Below, one piece after another: positions 44,801-55,701 of a stretch of DNA of 64,000 nucleotides (the stretch's first letter is position 1; the number at the start of each line of letters is the position of its first letter). The stretch comes from Salminus brasiliensis. Lineage: Eukaryota; Chordata; Actinopteri; Characiformes; Bryconidae. The stretch is from contig NC_132879.1 in assembly GCF_030463535.1 (NCBI RefSeq), positions 22,501 through 86,500 on the forward strand, read 5' to 3'. The notes under the pieces are model-generated. The model made no database searches, had not been told where the DNA came from, and saw only the letters and a program-made list of their open reading frames with translations. Both the position numbers and the translations under genes were made by a program.

Positions 44801-47376
44801 TCCTGTCTGACTGTTCTGTTTGACTGTCCTGTTTGACTGTTCTGTCTGACTGTTCTGTCTGACTGTTCTGCTGAAGTTCTGTCTGACTGTCCTGTCTGAC
44901 TGTTCTGTTTGACTGTCCTGTTTGACTGTTCTGTCTGACTGTTCTGTCTGACTGTTCTGCTGAGGTTCTGTCTGACTGTTCTGTCTGACTGTTCTGTCTG
45001 ACTGTTCTGCTGAGAGTGTTTTTAAAGCTACACTCTTACAGTTTTGTCAAATAGGGAATATTAAAAGCTCAGTCATTTGAGGGAGAATTAACAGTTTGGA
45101 TCAATCGACTAATCAATACACTAATTAATATAAAAATAATCCTTATTGTCAGCCCTAGTCAGAACACCCATTCCCAGCTTCGGTTTGGGTCCCATCCTCG
45201 TCCTCGGCCCCGGCTACGATTTTGGTCCCTTCGGTAACAGTTTCGAGTCTGGTGTAGCGTCTAATTCTGTGTTTTAAAAGCAAACCTTTAAAAGAAGATT
45301 GGGTCTCACTCGCGTTTTTCAAACACTGGTTGTTAGACTGACAGAAAAGGAGGTACAAAAGGATCTGCAGGAATCGGAGCTCTACATCTGACTTACAACC
45401 TGACTTCTCTACAACCCTGCTAGGTGATGCTATTGGTCCTGTGTTAACCCTGCAGAGGCAGAGCGTAGCTCAGGTGGTCTGCAGTAGCTGTTATTACAGG
45501 TTTAGCTGTTATTTGGGATCTGTTGAAACTGAGTGACACGTTTATTTTACATATATTTTATTTGTTACTGTAACTCTGATGTGCAATAATAATAATAATA
45601 AGCTGTCTCTCTCTGAGCTGTTCAGTGGAACTGCAAGTGGACATTTCTGAGGGACAGAATCTCTCACAGGAACACCATCTCCAGATCTGGGGACGTTTTC
45701 TCCAGACTCTTCATCCATCATTACAGACATCACTCATGTCCGTCTGCAAGAAAGAACAAATGCTGGAGAAAAATGAGCCAGGCGAGTTTCTCAGACTGTC
45801 CTGTACCCAGAACTCTTTGCGGTGGACCCCTGGCCTCACGCCTTCTCAAGTCTACCTGGGATTTTTTGCGCCCCACCTGCAATACCTACACCCACGCTTT
45901 GAGAAACGCTGCCTTTTATGAAAGTCTTCTACAGCCTGGTTCTTCAGCTCACTGTCACTCAGACTAGAGTCAAACAGCTCCACTAATCCCACCTGAACCA
46001 CCACCCACAGAGCTGAACCGGCCCCCCGTCCAGAAGATCAGCAGAAGAAGAAGAGAGGAGACTAAGGGTCGAACAGCAGCTCTGTTGCTCTGATAGAGGC
46101 AAACCAATGCAACAACTGCTATCTCTGCCCTTTAATGAACAGGAGCGCCCCCTGCTGCACCCAATCACAGCATCCTGCATTAAAATGGGTGAGAGAGGAA
46201 GAAAGAGGACAAAGAGACAAAAACAGGAAGAAGCGTGGGGTCAAGTCCAGGGCTGCCGTGATGAGTGGCTGTAGTAGATGTGCTTAATGCTGAAAATGCT
46301 TCAACGTCAATATTTGAAGTTTATTCCGTAACCCACTGCACCGCTGACTGTTCTATCTGACTGTTCTGTCTGACTGTTCTTCTGAGGTTCTGTCTGACTG
46401 TTCTCTCTGACTGTTCTTCTGAGGTTCTGTCTGACTGTTCTGCTGAGGTTCTGTCTGACTGTTCTGTTGGACTGTTCTGCTAAAGTTCTGTCTGACTGTT
46501 CTCTCTGACTGTTCTGTCTGACTGTTCTGCTGAGGTTCTGTTTGACTGTTCTGTTTGACTGTTCTGCTGAAGTTCTGTCTGACTGTTCTGCTGAGAGTGT
46601 TTTTAAAGCTACACTCTTACAGTTTTGTCAAATAGGGAATATTAAAAGCTCAGTCATTTGGCGGAGAATTAACCGTTTGGATCAATCGACTAATCAATAC
46701 ACTAATTAATATAAAAATAATCCTTATTGTCAGCCCTAGTCAGAACACCCATTCCCAGCTTCAGTTTGGGTCCCATCCTCGTCCTCGGCCCCGGCTACGA
46801 TTTTGGTCCCTTCGGTAACAGTTTCGAGTCTGGTGTAGCGTCTAATTCTGTGTTTTAGAAGCAAACCTTTAAAAGAAGATTGGGTCTCACTCGCGTGTTT
46901 CAAACACTGGTTGTTAGACTGACAGAAAAGGAGGTACAAAAGGATCTGCAGGAATCGGAGCTCCACATCACCAGACTGTAACTGTTCTTTATTTTATCCT
47001 GTGTTGCCCTCTACTGGTATTAACACAGTATTACACAACCCTAACTCTCTACAACCCTACAATCCTACTGCCCTACAATCCTACAACCCTACTGCCCTAC
47101 AATCCTACTGCCCTACAATCCTACTGCCCTACAATCCTACAACCCTACTGCCCTACAATCCTACTGCCCTACAATCCTACTGCCCTACAACCTGACTTCC
47201 CTACAACCCTGCTAGGTGATGCTATTGGTCCTGTGTTAACCCTGCAGAGGCGGAGCCTAGCTCAGGTGGTCTGCAGTAGCTGTTATTACAGGTTTAGCTG
47301 TTATTTGGGATCTGTTGAAACTGAGTGACTCGTTTGTTTTACATATATTTTATTTGTTACTGTAACTCTGATGTGC

Positions 47377-47407
<31 letters not shown>

Positions 47408-50400
47408 GTAATAATAGTAATGCATTTTAAACCGTATGTTCCATATTTACTATCACAGTTATTCACTGCCACTTTGCCACTATTGCCCTATTGGCTCTGA
47501 TCTGCTGTCAGTTTTAGGAGCTGTCTCTCTCTGAGCTGTTCAGTGGAACTGCAAGTGGACATTTCTGAGGGACAGAATCTCTCACTGGAACACCATCTCC
47601 AGATCTGGGGACGTTTTCTCCAGACTCTTCATCCATCATTACAGACATCACTCATGTCCGTCTGCAAGAAAGAACAAATGCTGGAGAAAAATGAGCCGGG
47701 CGAGTTTCTCAGACTGTCCTGTACCCAGAACTCTTTGCGGTGGACCCCTGGCCTCACGCCTTCTCAAGTCTACCTGGGATTTTTTGTGCCCCACCTGCAA
47801 TACCTACACCCACGCTTTGAGAAACGCTGCCTTTTATGAAAGTCTTCTACAGCCTGGTTCTTCAGCTCACTGTCACTCAGACTAGAGTCAAACAGCTCCA
47901 CTAATCCCACCTGAACCACCACCCACAGAGCTGAACCGGCCCCCCGTCCAGAAGATCAGCAGAAGAAGAAGAGAGGAGACTAAGGGTCGAACAGCAGCTC
48001 TGTTGCTCTGATAGAGGCAAACCAATGCAACAACTGCTATCTCTGCCCTTTAATGAACAGGAGCGCCCCCTGCTGCACCCAATCACAGCATCCTGCATTA
48101 AAATGGGTGAGAGAGGAAGAAAGAGGACAAAGAGACAAAAACAGGAAGAAGCGTGGGGTCAAGTCCAGGGCTGCCGTGATGAGTGGCTGTAGTAGATGTG
48201 CTTAATGCTGAAAATGCTTCAACGTCAATATTTGAAGTTTATTCCGTAACCCACTGCACCGCTGACTGTTCTATCTGACTGTTCTGTCTGACTGTTCTTC
48301 TGAGGTTCTGTCTGACTGTTCTCTCTGACTGTTCTTCTGAGGTTCTGTCTGACTGTTCTGCTGAGGTTCTGTCTGACTGTTCTGTTGGACTGTTCTGCTA
48401 AAGTTCTGTCTGACTGTTCTCTCTGACTGTTCTGTCTGACTGTTCTGCTGAGGTTCTGTTTGACTGTTCTGTTTGACTGTTCTGCTGAAGTTCTGTCTGA
48501 CTGTTCTGCTGAGAGTGTTTTTAAAGCTACACTCTTACAGTTTTGTCAAATAGGGAATATTAAAAGCTCAGTCATTTGGCGGAGAATTAACCGTTTGGAT
48601 CAATCGACTAATCAATACACTAATTAATATAAAAATAATCCTTATTGTCAGCCCTAGTCAGAACACCCATTCCCAGCTTCAGTTTGGGTCCCATCCTCGT
48701 CCTCGGCCCCGGCTACGATTTTGGTCCCTTCGGTAACAGTTTCGAGTCTGGTGTAGCGTCTAATTCTGTGTTTTAGAAGCAAACCTTTAAAAGAAGATTG
48801 GGTCTCACTCGCGTGTTTCAAACACTGGTTGTTAGACTGACAGAAAAGGAGGTACAAAAGGATCTGCAGGAATCGGAGCTCCACATCACCAGACTGTAAC
48901 TGTTCTTTATTTTATCCTGTGTTGCCCTCTACTGGTATTAACACAGTATTACACAACCCTAACTCTCTACAACCCTACAATCTTACTGCCCTACAATCCT
49001 ACAACCCTACTGCCCTACAATCCTACTGCCCTACAATCCTACTGCCCTACAATCCTACTGCCCTACAAATCTTACTGCCCTACAACCTGACTTCCCTACA
49101 ACCTGACTTCCCTAAAACCCTGCTAGGTGATGCTATTGGTCCTGTGTTAACCCTGCAGAGGCGGAGCCTAGCTCAGGTGGTCTGCAGTAGCTGTTATTAC
49201 AGGTTTAGCTGTTATTTGGGATCTGTTGAAACTGAGTGACTCGTTTGTTTTACATATATTTTATTTGTTACTGTAACTCTGATGTGCAAAAATAATAATA
49301 ATAATAATAATAGTAATAATAGTAATGCATTTTAAACCGTATGTTCCATATTTACTATCACAGTTATTCACTGCCACTTTGCCACTATTGCCCTATTGGC
49401 TCTGATCTGCTGTCAGTTTTAGGAGCTGTCTCTCTCTGAGCTGTTCAGTGAAACTGCAAGTGGACATTTCTGAGGGACAGAATCTCTCACTGGAACACCA
49501 TCTCCAGATCTGGGGACGTTTTCTCCAGACTCTTCATCCATCATTACAGACATCACTCATGTCCGTCTGCAAGAAAGAACAAATGCTGGAGAAAAATGAG
49601 CCGGGCGAGTTTCTCAGACTGTCCTGTACCCAGAACTCTTTGCGGTGGACCCCTGGCCTCACGCCTTCTCAAGTCTTCCTGGGATTTTTTGTGCCCCACC
49701 TGCAATACCTACACCCACGCTTTGAGAAACGCTGCCTTTTATGAAAGTCTTCTACAGCCTGGTTCTTCAGCTCACTGTCACTCAGACTAGAGTCAAACAG
49801 CTCCACTAATCCCACCTGAACCACCACCCACAGAGCTGAACCGGCCCCCCGTCCAGAAGATCAGCAGAAGAAGAAGAGAGGAGACTAAGGGTCGAACAGC
49901 AGCTCTGTTGCTCTGATAGAGGCAAACCAATGCAACAACTGCTATCTCTGCCCTTTAATGAACAGGAGCGCCCCCTGCTGCACCCAATCACAGCATCCTG
50001 CATTAAAATGGGTGAGAGAGGAAGAAAGAGGACAAAGAGACAAAAACAGGAAGAAGCGTGGGGTCAAGTCCAGGGCTGCCGTGATGAGTGGCTGTAGTAG
50101 ATGTGCTTAATGCTGAAAATGCTTCAACGTCAATATTTGAAGTTTATTCCGTAACCCACTGCAACGCTGACTGTTCTATCTGACTGTTCTGTCTGACTGT
50201 TCTTCTGAGGTTCTGTCTGACTGTTCTCTCTGACTGTTCTTCTGAGGTTCTGTCTGACTGTTCTGACTGTTCTGTTTGACTGTTCTGCTGAGGTTCTGTC
50301 TGACTGTTCTGTTTGACTGTTCTTCTAAGGTTCTGTCTGACTGTTCTGCTGAGGTTCTGTCTGACTTTTCTGTTGGACTGTTCTGCTGAAGTTCTGTCTG

Positions 50401-51003
50401 ACTGTTCTGTCTGACTGTCCTGTTTGACTGTTCTGTTTGACTGTTCTGCTGAGGTTCTGTCTGACTGTTCTCTCTGACTGTTCTTCTGAGGTTCTGTCTG
50501 ACTGTTCTGCTGAGGTTCTGTCTGACTGTTCTGTTGGATTGTCCTGTTTGACTGTTCTGTTTGACTGTTCTGCTGAGGTTCTGTCTGACTGTTCTTCTGA
50601 GGTTCTGTCTGACTGTTCTCTCTGACTGTTCTTCTGAGGTTCTGTCTGACTGTTCTGACTGTTCTGTTTGACTGTTCTGCTGAGGTTCTGTCTGACTGTT
50701 CTGTTTGACTGTTCTTCTAAGGTTCTGTCTGACTGTTCTGCTGAGGTTCTGTCTGACTTCTGTTGGACTGTTCTGCTGAAGTTCTGTCTGACTGTTCTGT
50801 CTGACTGTCCTGTTTGACTGTTCTGTTTGACTGTTCTGCTGAGGTTCTGTCTGACTGTTCTCTCTGACTGTTCTTCTGAGGTTCTGTCTGACTGTTCTGC
50901 TGAGGTTCTGTCTGACTGTTCTGTTGGACTGTTCTGCTGAATATATTTTATTTTATTTTATATTTCATATATTTTATTTGTTACTGTAACTCTGATGTGC
51001 AGC

Positions 51004-51034
<31 letters not shown>

Positions 51035-51169
51035 GTAAGAATAGTAATGCATTTTAAACCGTATGTTCCATATTTACTATCACAGTTATTCACTGCCACT
51101 TTTCCACGATTATATTCATATCATTTATAAACATCTACATATTTTCTCTGATTTTATTTTATAGAGTTT

Positions 51170-51260
51170 ATTCTTACAGGAGCGGCTGCAACTGGAACCA
51201 CTGCAGTTTCCTTCCTGGGTCAATAAAGTATTTCTGATTCTGATTCTGATTCTGATTCTC
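51170..51260 (+). mobile_element. LINE 3' tail
   Basis: GCAGTTTCCTTCCTGGGTCA followed by AATAAAGTATTTCTGATTCT and TGATTC repeats is a typical fish LINE 3' end. It is only a tail, without coding sequence, and ends near 51,260. Confidence 0.65.
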
Positions 51261-51909
51261 CTCAGAGATCCGTTCACCTCAGTGGAATTAGAAATAAAGA
51301 GAACAGTAAAGTCAACCTGTACCTTTTTTTTGTCTTCTCTGGAGGACCAGTTGGAACAGCGGTCAGCGAGCAGAGGGAACACATAGATTACTAGATCTTC
51401 AGATAATACTGAGGCAGTGATGTGTGTAATACAGACACACAGTCAGAGGCTAGAACAGAGAGAATAGATGTAGAAGGTGATGTCTGTACCCTTAGAGAAC
51501 GTGCTCTGAGGTGGAGCAGGTGTGTGGGGTCTTTGTTAGGTTAAGGGTGGAGTGAGGGGGGGGGGTGTTCCTGCTGATCTCTTGTTTAACTCATTCTATT
51601 GAACAGTGTCGCACAATTCTGCTCACAGACTCAACATCACCAGCTTGTGTGATCGGCGGCTCACATGACCACACCTGCTAGCGTGTGTGTATACATATGG
51701 CAGACTGTAGCTGTCCGTTAGCATAGTGCTAACTGCATGCCACGATCGTCACACACTCGCATCAAACCTCAGTGAGTTTCAGACAGACTGGATCTCCTGC
51801 GCTGTGACATCACTGATCACACCCTGCTAACAGAGCAGTCACAGCTTCAGTACGCTAGCTAGCATTAGCAGCTAAATTAGCCTTAGAGACTAAACCATGA
51901 AGCTGTTGC

Positions 51910-51915
<6 letters not shown>
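51261..51915. other. Upstream flank of csrp2
   Basis: No ORF that I support. The sequence is unique and lies 5' of the CT tract and of csrp2. It may contain distal promoter sequence, but no specific element is recognisable. Confidence 0.4.
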
Positions 51916-51916
<1 letters not shown>

Positions 51917-51957
<41 letters not shown>

Positions 51958-51983
51958 TCTCCCCTCCCCTCTCTCTCTGTCTC

Positions 51984-52014
<31 letters not shown>

Positions 52015-52033
52015 CCCTCTCTCCCCTCCCCTC

Positions 52034-52065
<32 letters not shown>

Positions 52066-52101
52066 CCTCTCTCCCCTCCCCTCTCTCTCTGTCTCTCTCT
52101 C

Positions 52102-52133
<32 letters not shown>

Positions 52134-52323
52134 CCTCTCTCCCCTCCCCTCTCTCTCTGTCTCTCTCTCTCTCTCTCTCTCCCTCTCTCCCCTCCCCTCT
52201 CTCTCTGTCTCTCTCTCTCTCCCTCTCTCTCTCTCCCTCTCTCTGTCTCTCTCTCTCCCCTCCCCTCTCTCTCTGTCTCTCTCTCTATCTCTCTCTCTCT
52301 CTCTCCCTCTCTCCCCTCCCCTC

Positions 52324-52371
<48 letters not shown>

Positions 52372-52495
52372 CCTCTCTCCCCTCCCCTCTCTCTCTGTCT
52401 CTCTCTCTCTCCCTCTCTCTCTCTCCCTCTCTCTGTCTCTCTCTCTCCCCTCCCCTCTCTCTCTGTCTCTCTCTCTCTCCCTCTCTCTCTCTCCC

Positions 52496-52535
<40 letters not shown>

Positions 52536-52912
52536 CTCCCCTCTCTCTCTGTCTCTCTCCCCTCTCTCTCTCTCTGTCTCTCTCTCTCTCCCCTCTCTCT
52601 CTCTCTTTCTCTCCCCTCTCCTCTCTCTCTCTCTCCCTCTCTCTGTGTCTCTCTCTCTCTGTCTCTCTCTCTCCCCTCTCTCTACTGTGCTCTCTCTCCC
52701 CCCCCTCTCTCTCTTTCTCTCCCCTCCCCCCCTCTCTCTCCCCTCCCCTCTCTCTCTCTCCCCTCCCCTCTCTCTCTCTCTCTCTCCCCTCCTCTCTCTC
52801 TCTCTCTCTCTCTCTCCCCTCCCCTCTCTCTCCCCTCCCCTCTCTCTCTCTCTCCCCTCCCCTCTCTCTCTCTCTCTCTCTCTCCCCTCCCCTCTCTCTC
52901 TCTCTCTCTCTC

Positions 52913-52949
<37 letters not shown>

Positions 52950-52981
52950 CTCCCCTCCCCTCTCTTTCTCTCTCTCCCCTC

Positions 52982-53015
<34 letters not shown>

Positions 53016-53197
53016 CCCTCCCCTCTCTCTCTTTCTCTCTCTCCCCTCTCTCTCTCTCTCTCTCTCTCTCTCCCCTCCCCTCTCTCTCTCTCTCTCTCTC
53101 CCCTCCCCTCTCTCTCTCTCTCCCCTCCCCTCTCTCTCTCTCTCTCTCCCCTCCCCTCTCTCTCTCTCTCCCCTCCCCTCTCTCTCTTTCTCTCTCT

Positions 53198-53241
<44 letters not shown>

Positions 53242-53335
53242 CTCCCCTCTCTCTCTCTCTCTCTCTCTCCCCTCCCCTCTCTCTCTTTCTTTCTCTCCCC
53301 TCTCTCTCTCTCTCTCTCTCCCCTCCCCTCTCTCT
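51917..53335. repeat. 1.4-kb CT-rich microsatellite tract
   Basis: Almost pure (CT)n with CCCTCTCTCCCCTCCCCTCT higher-order interruptions, plus GTCTCTCT in the first half only. The resulting frames (Ser/Leu/Pro on the plus strand to 489 codons, Arg/Glu on the minus strand to 402 codons) are spurious. It sits about 2.4 kb upstream of the csrp2 start codon. Confidence 0.98.
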
Positions 53336-53349
53336 GCTGCTCTCGCTCG

Positions 53350-53500
53350 CTCGCTCTGTTGTGTGATCAGACTGGTTGGAAGCTCCAGCAGCGTCAGACC
53401 AAACCAGTAGGAAGAGGAGTCGGATTTCAGTTCCCACTGAACTGAGTTTAACCTGAAACTGCTGCACGATACCTGAATCGCCCAGTCCCTCAAATCACAG
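53350..53500 (+). other. Candidate non-coding first exon of csrp2
   Basis: Unique sequence between the CT tract and the intronic minisatellites, ending TCAAATCACAG|GTCAGC at 53,500, a plausible donor. csrp2 coding exon 1 begins with an acceptor at 55,693 and 8 bases of 5' UTR, so a separate 5' UTR exon must exist upstream. This is the best local candidate, from position only. Confidence 0.3.
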
Positions 53501-53589
53501 GTCAGCTATTATTATTATTAGTAGTAAATCTTAAATCTCTTGCATGCAGAAACAGAACATTCACATTCTCTCAGCTTCATTTAGAGACA

Positions 53590-54060
53590 GAAAAACTGAG
53601 AAGAGTAGGGGGCAGAGTGAGGAGAGTGAGAGGTTAAGAGTGAGAAGAGTGAAGTGTGAGGATTGAGGAGAGTGAAGTGTGAGGTGAGTGAGAAGTGTAG
53701 AGTGAGAGGAAGTGAAGAGTGAGAGGTTTGGAGTGAGGAGAGTGAAGAGTGAGAGGTTTTGAGTGAGGGGAGTTAAATGTGAGATGTGAAAAGATATAAG
53801 AGTGAGGAGTTTAAAGTAAGAAGAGAGAGGTTTAGAGTGAGGAGTTTAAAATGAGGAGAGTGAGAGGTTTAGAGTGAGGAGTGCAAGGTTTAGAGTGAGA
53901 GGTTTAGAGTGAGAAGTTGAGAGTGAGGTGTGAGAAGTTTAGAGTGAGGAGAGTGAGGTGTGAGAGGTTTAGAGTGAGAAGTTGAGAGTGAGGTGTGAGG
54001 TGTGAGAGGTTTAGAGTGAGGAGAGTGAGGAGTGCGAGGTTTAGAGTAGTGAGAGGAGTG
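53590..54060. repeat. GAGTGAGAGGTTTA minisatellite in the csrp2 5' region
   Basis: Irregular repeats built from GAGTGAGGAGAGTGA and GAGAGGTTTAGAGTGAG, a purine-rich strand. Confidence 0.85.
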
Positions 54061-54209
54061 TCTAGGCTGAAGGAGATGAAAGGCCTGGCTGTGTGAGGTG
54101 GAGGCTCTGAGAGCGGAGTGTAAACACTGGAGAGGGAAATGAGCTCAGATAAAGGGTTATGGTGCTGATCAGCTCCTCCGTCTGACCTGCTCACCTGCTT
54201 CTGATCTCC

Positions 54210-54830
54210 TCAGGTTCAGGAGTTCAGGAGCTCAGAGGTTCAGGAGCTCAGAGGTTCAGGAGCTCAAAAGTTCAGGAGCTCAGGAGTTCAGAGGTTCAGG
54301 AGTTCAGGAGCTCAGAGGTTCAGGAGCTCAGAGGTTCAGGAGATCAGGAGCTCAGGAGTTCAGAGGTTCAGGAGCTCAAAAGTTCAGGAGCTCAGGAGTT
54401 CAGAGGTTCAGGAGTTCAGGAGCTCAGAGGTTCAGGAGCTCAGAGGTTCAGGAGATCAGGAGCTCAGGAGTTCAGAGGTTCAGGAGATCAGGAGCTCAGG
54501 AGTTCAGAGGTTCAGGAGCTCAGAGGCTCAGGAGCTCAGAGGTTCAGGAGATCAGGAGTTCAGAGGTTCAGGAGAGCAGGAGCTCAGAGATTCAGGAGAT
54601 CAGGAGCTCAGAGATTCAAGAGCTCAGAGGTTCAGGAGATCATGAGTTCAGAGGTTCAGGAGCTCAGAGGTTCAGGAGATCAGGAGCTCTGAGATTCAGG
54701 AGTTCAGAGGTTCAGGAGCTCAGAGGTTCAGGAGATCATGAGTTCAGAGGTTCAGGAGCTCAAAGGTTCAGGAGCTCTGAGATTCAGGAGATCAGAGGTT
54801 CAGGAGCTCAAAGGTTCAGAAACTGAGGTG
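54210..54830. repeat. ~18-bp GGTTCAGGAGCTCAGA minisatellite
   Basis: About 35 repeats of AGGTTCAGGAGCTCAG with GATCAGGAG and TTCAGAGG variants. A higher-order copy of about 125 bp is visible (54,230-54,350 against 54,350-54,480). Confidence 0.9.
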
Positions 54831-55074
54831 CCAGTGGGTGGTTTGCTGTGGGTCAGCAGGCCGAGTTGTGTTAGACTGGGTTGGTGGACGTTGGGTCTGA
54901 GTGTTTCTCTCCTGGTCTCTTGCTGGACCCTGACACTGTCATGGGGAAAGCTGGCGGTGTCTGAGCGGTCGGCTGGTTTAGCTGATTTAACCGTTGTCTG
55001 AATAGCACTGCTGTTCATGTCACTCGCTGCTGGCGCCACGGCTTGGAGAGTCTCGCTCATGTTCTCAGACCGTC

Positions 55075-55612
55075 TACCACCCCCTCACTACACCATCACT
55101 ACACTGTCACTACCACATCATTCCCTCACTGCACCGTCACTACACTGTCTACTACACCATCACTACACCGCCACTACACCGTCACTGCCCCTCACTACAT
55201 CGTCACTATCCCCTCAGTACACTGTCACTATCCCCTCACTACACCATCACTACCCCCTCACTACACTGCCACTACACCGTCACTGCCCCCTCACTACATC
55301 GTCACTATCCCCTCAGTACACTGTCACTATCCCCTCACTACACCATCACTACCCCCTCACTACACTGCCACTACACCGTCACTGCCCCCTCACTACATCG
55401 TCACTATCCCCTCAGTACACTGTCACTATCCCCTCACTACACCATCACTACCCCCTCACTACACTGCCACTACACCATCACTACCCCCTCACTACCCTGT
55501 CACTACACCGTCACTACCTCTCACTACACCGTCACTATCCCCTCCCTACACCATCACTACCCCTCACTACACCATCACTACCCCCTCAGTACATCGTCAC
55601 TACACCAAACTA
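55075..55612. repeat. CACTACACCATCACTACCCC minisatellite
   Basis: ~15-bp units arranged in a higher-order repeat of about 120 bp (three near-identical copies between 55,190 and 55,460). Thr/Ser/His/Pro-rich frames are artefacts. It ends about 80 bp before csrp2 coding exon 1. Confidence 0.9.
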
Positions 55613-55701
55613 CCACAAACAACAGGAGGGAAATAAACACAATCAGTTAACATCAAAACAGTCTCCTCCTCTTCCTCCTCCTCCTCTCTGTAGTCTTCAT
55701 C

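Larger units (their letters stand above)
37213..51103. repeat. Tandem array of seven ~1.75-2.3-kb units
   Basis: Unit starts (CCCTATTGGCTCTGATCTG or its equivalent) are at about 37,213, 39,134, 41,475, 43,813, 45,601 (left end truncated), 47,486 and 49,391. Each unit contains, in order: a 98-codon ORF; ~400 bp of unique sequence with GCGCCCCCTGCTGCACCC; a GTTCTGTCTGACT minisatellite; an AT-rich right end ending GTCAGCCCTAG; a conserved stretch; a CTACAATCCTACTGCC 16-mer array; an AGGCGGAGCCTAGCTCAGG stretch; and (AAT)n. Units are almost identical outside the two minisatellites, which explain most length differences. Unit 7 lacks the part between the first minisatellite and the final AT-rich stretch. 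Confidence 0.95.

Noticed and set aside
51897-53493. 489-codon Ser/Leu/Pro ORF and 402-codon Arg/Glu ORF
   Set aside because: Both are readings of a CT microsatellite; no codon pattern other than the repeat.
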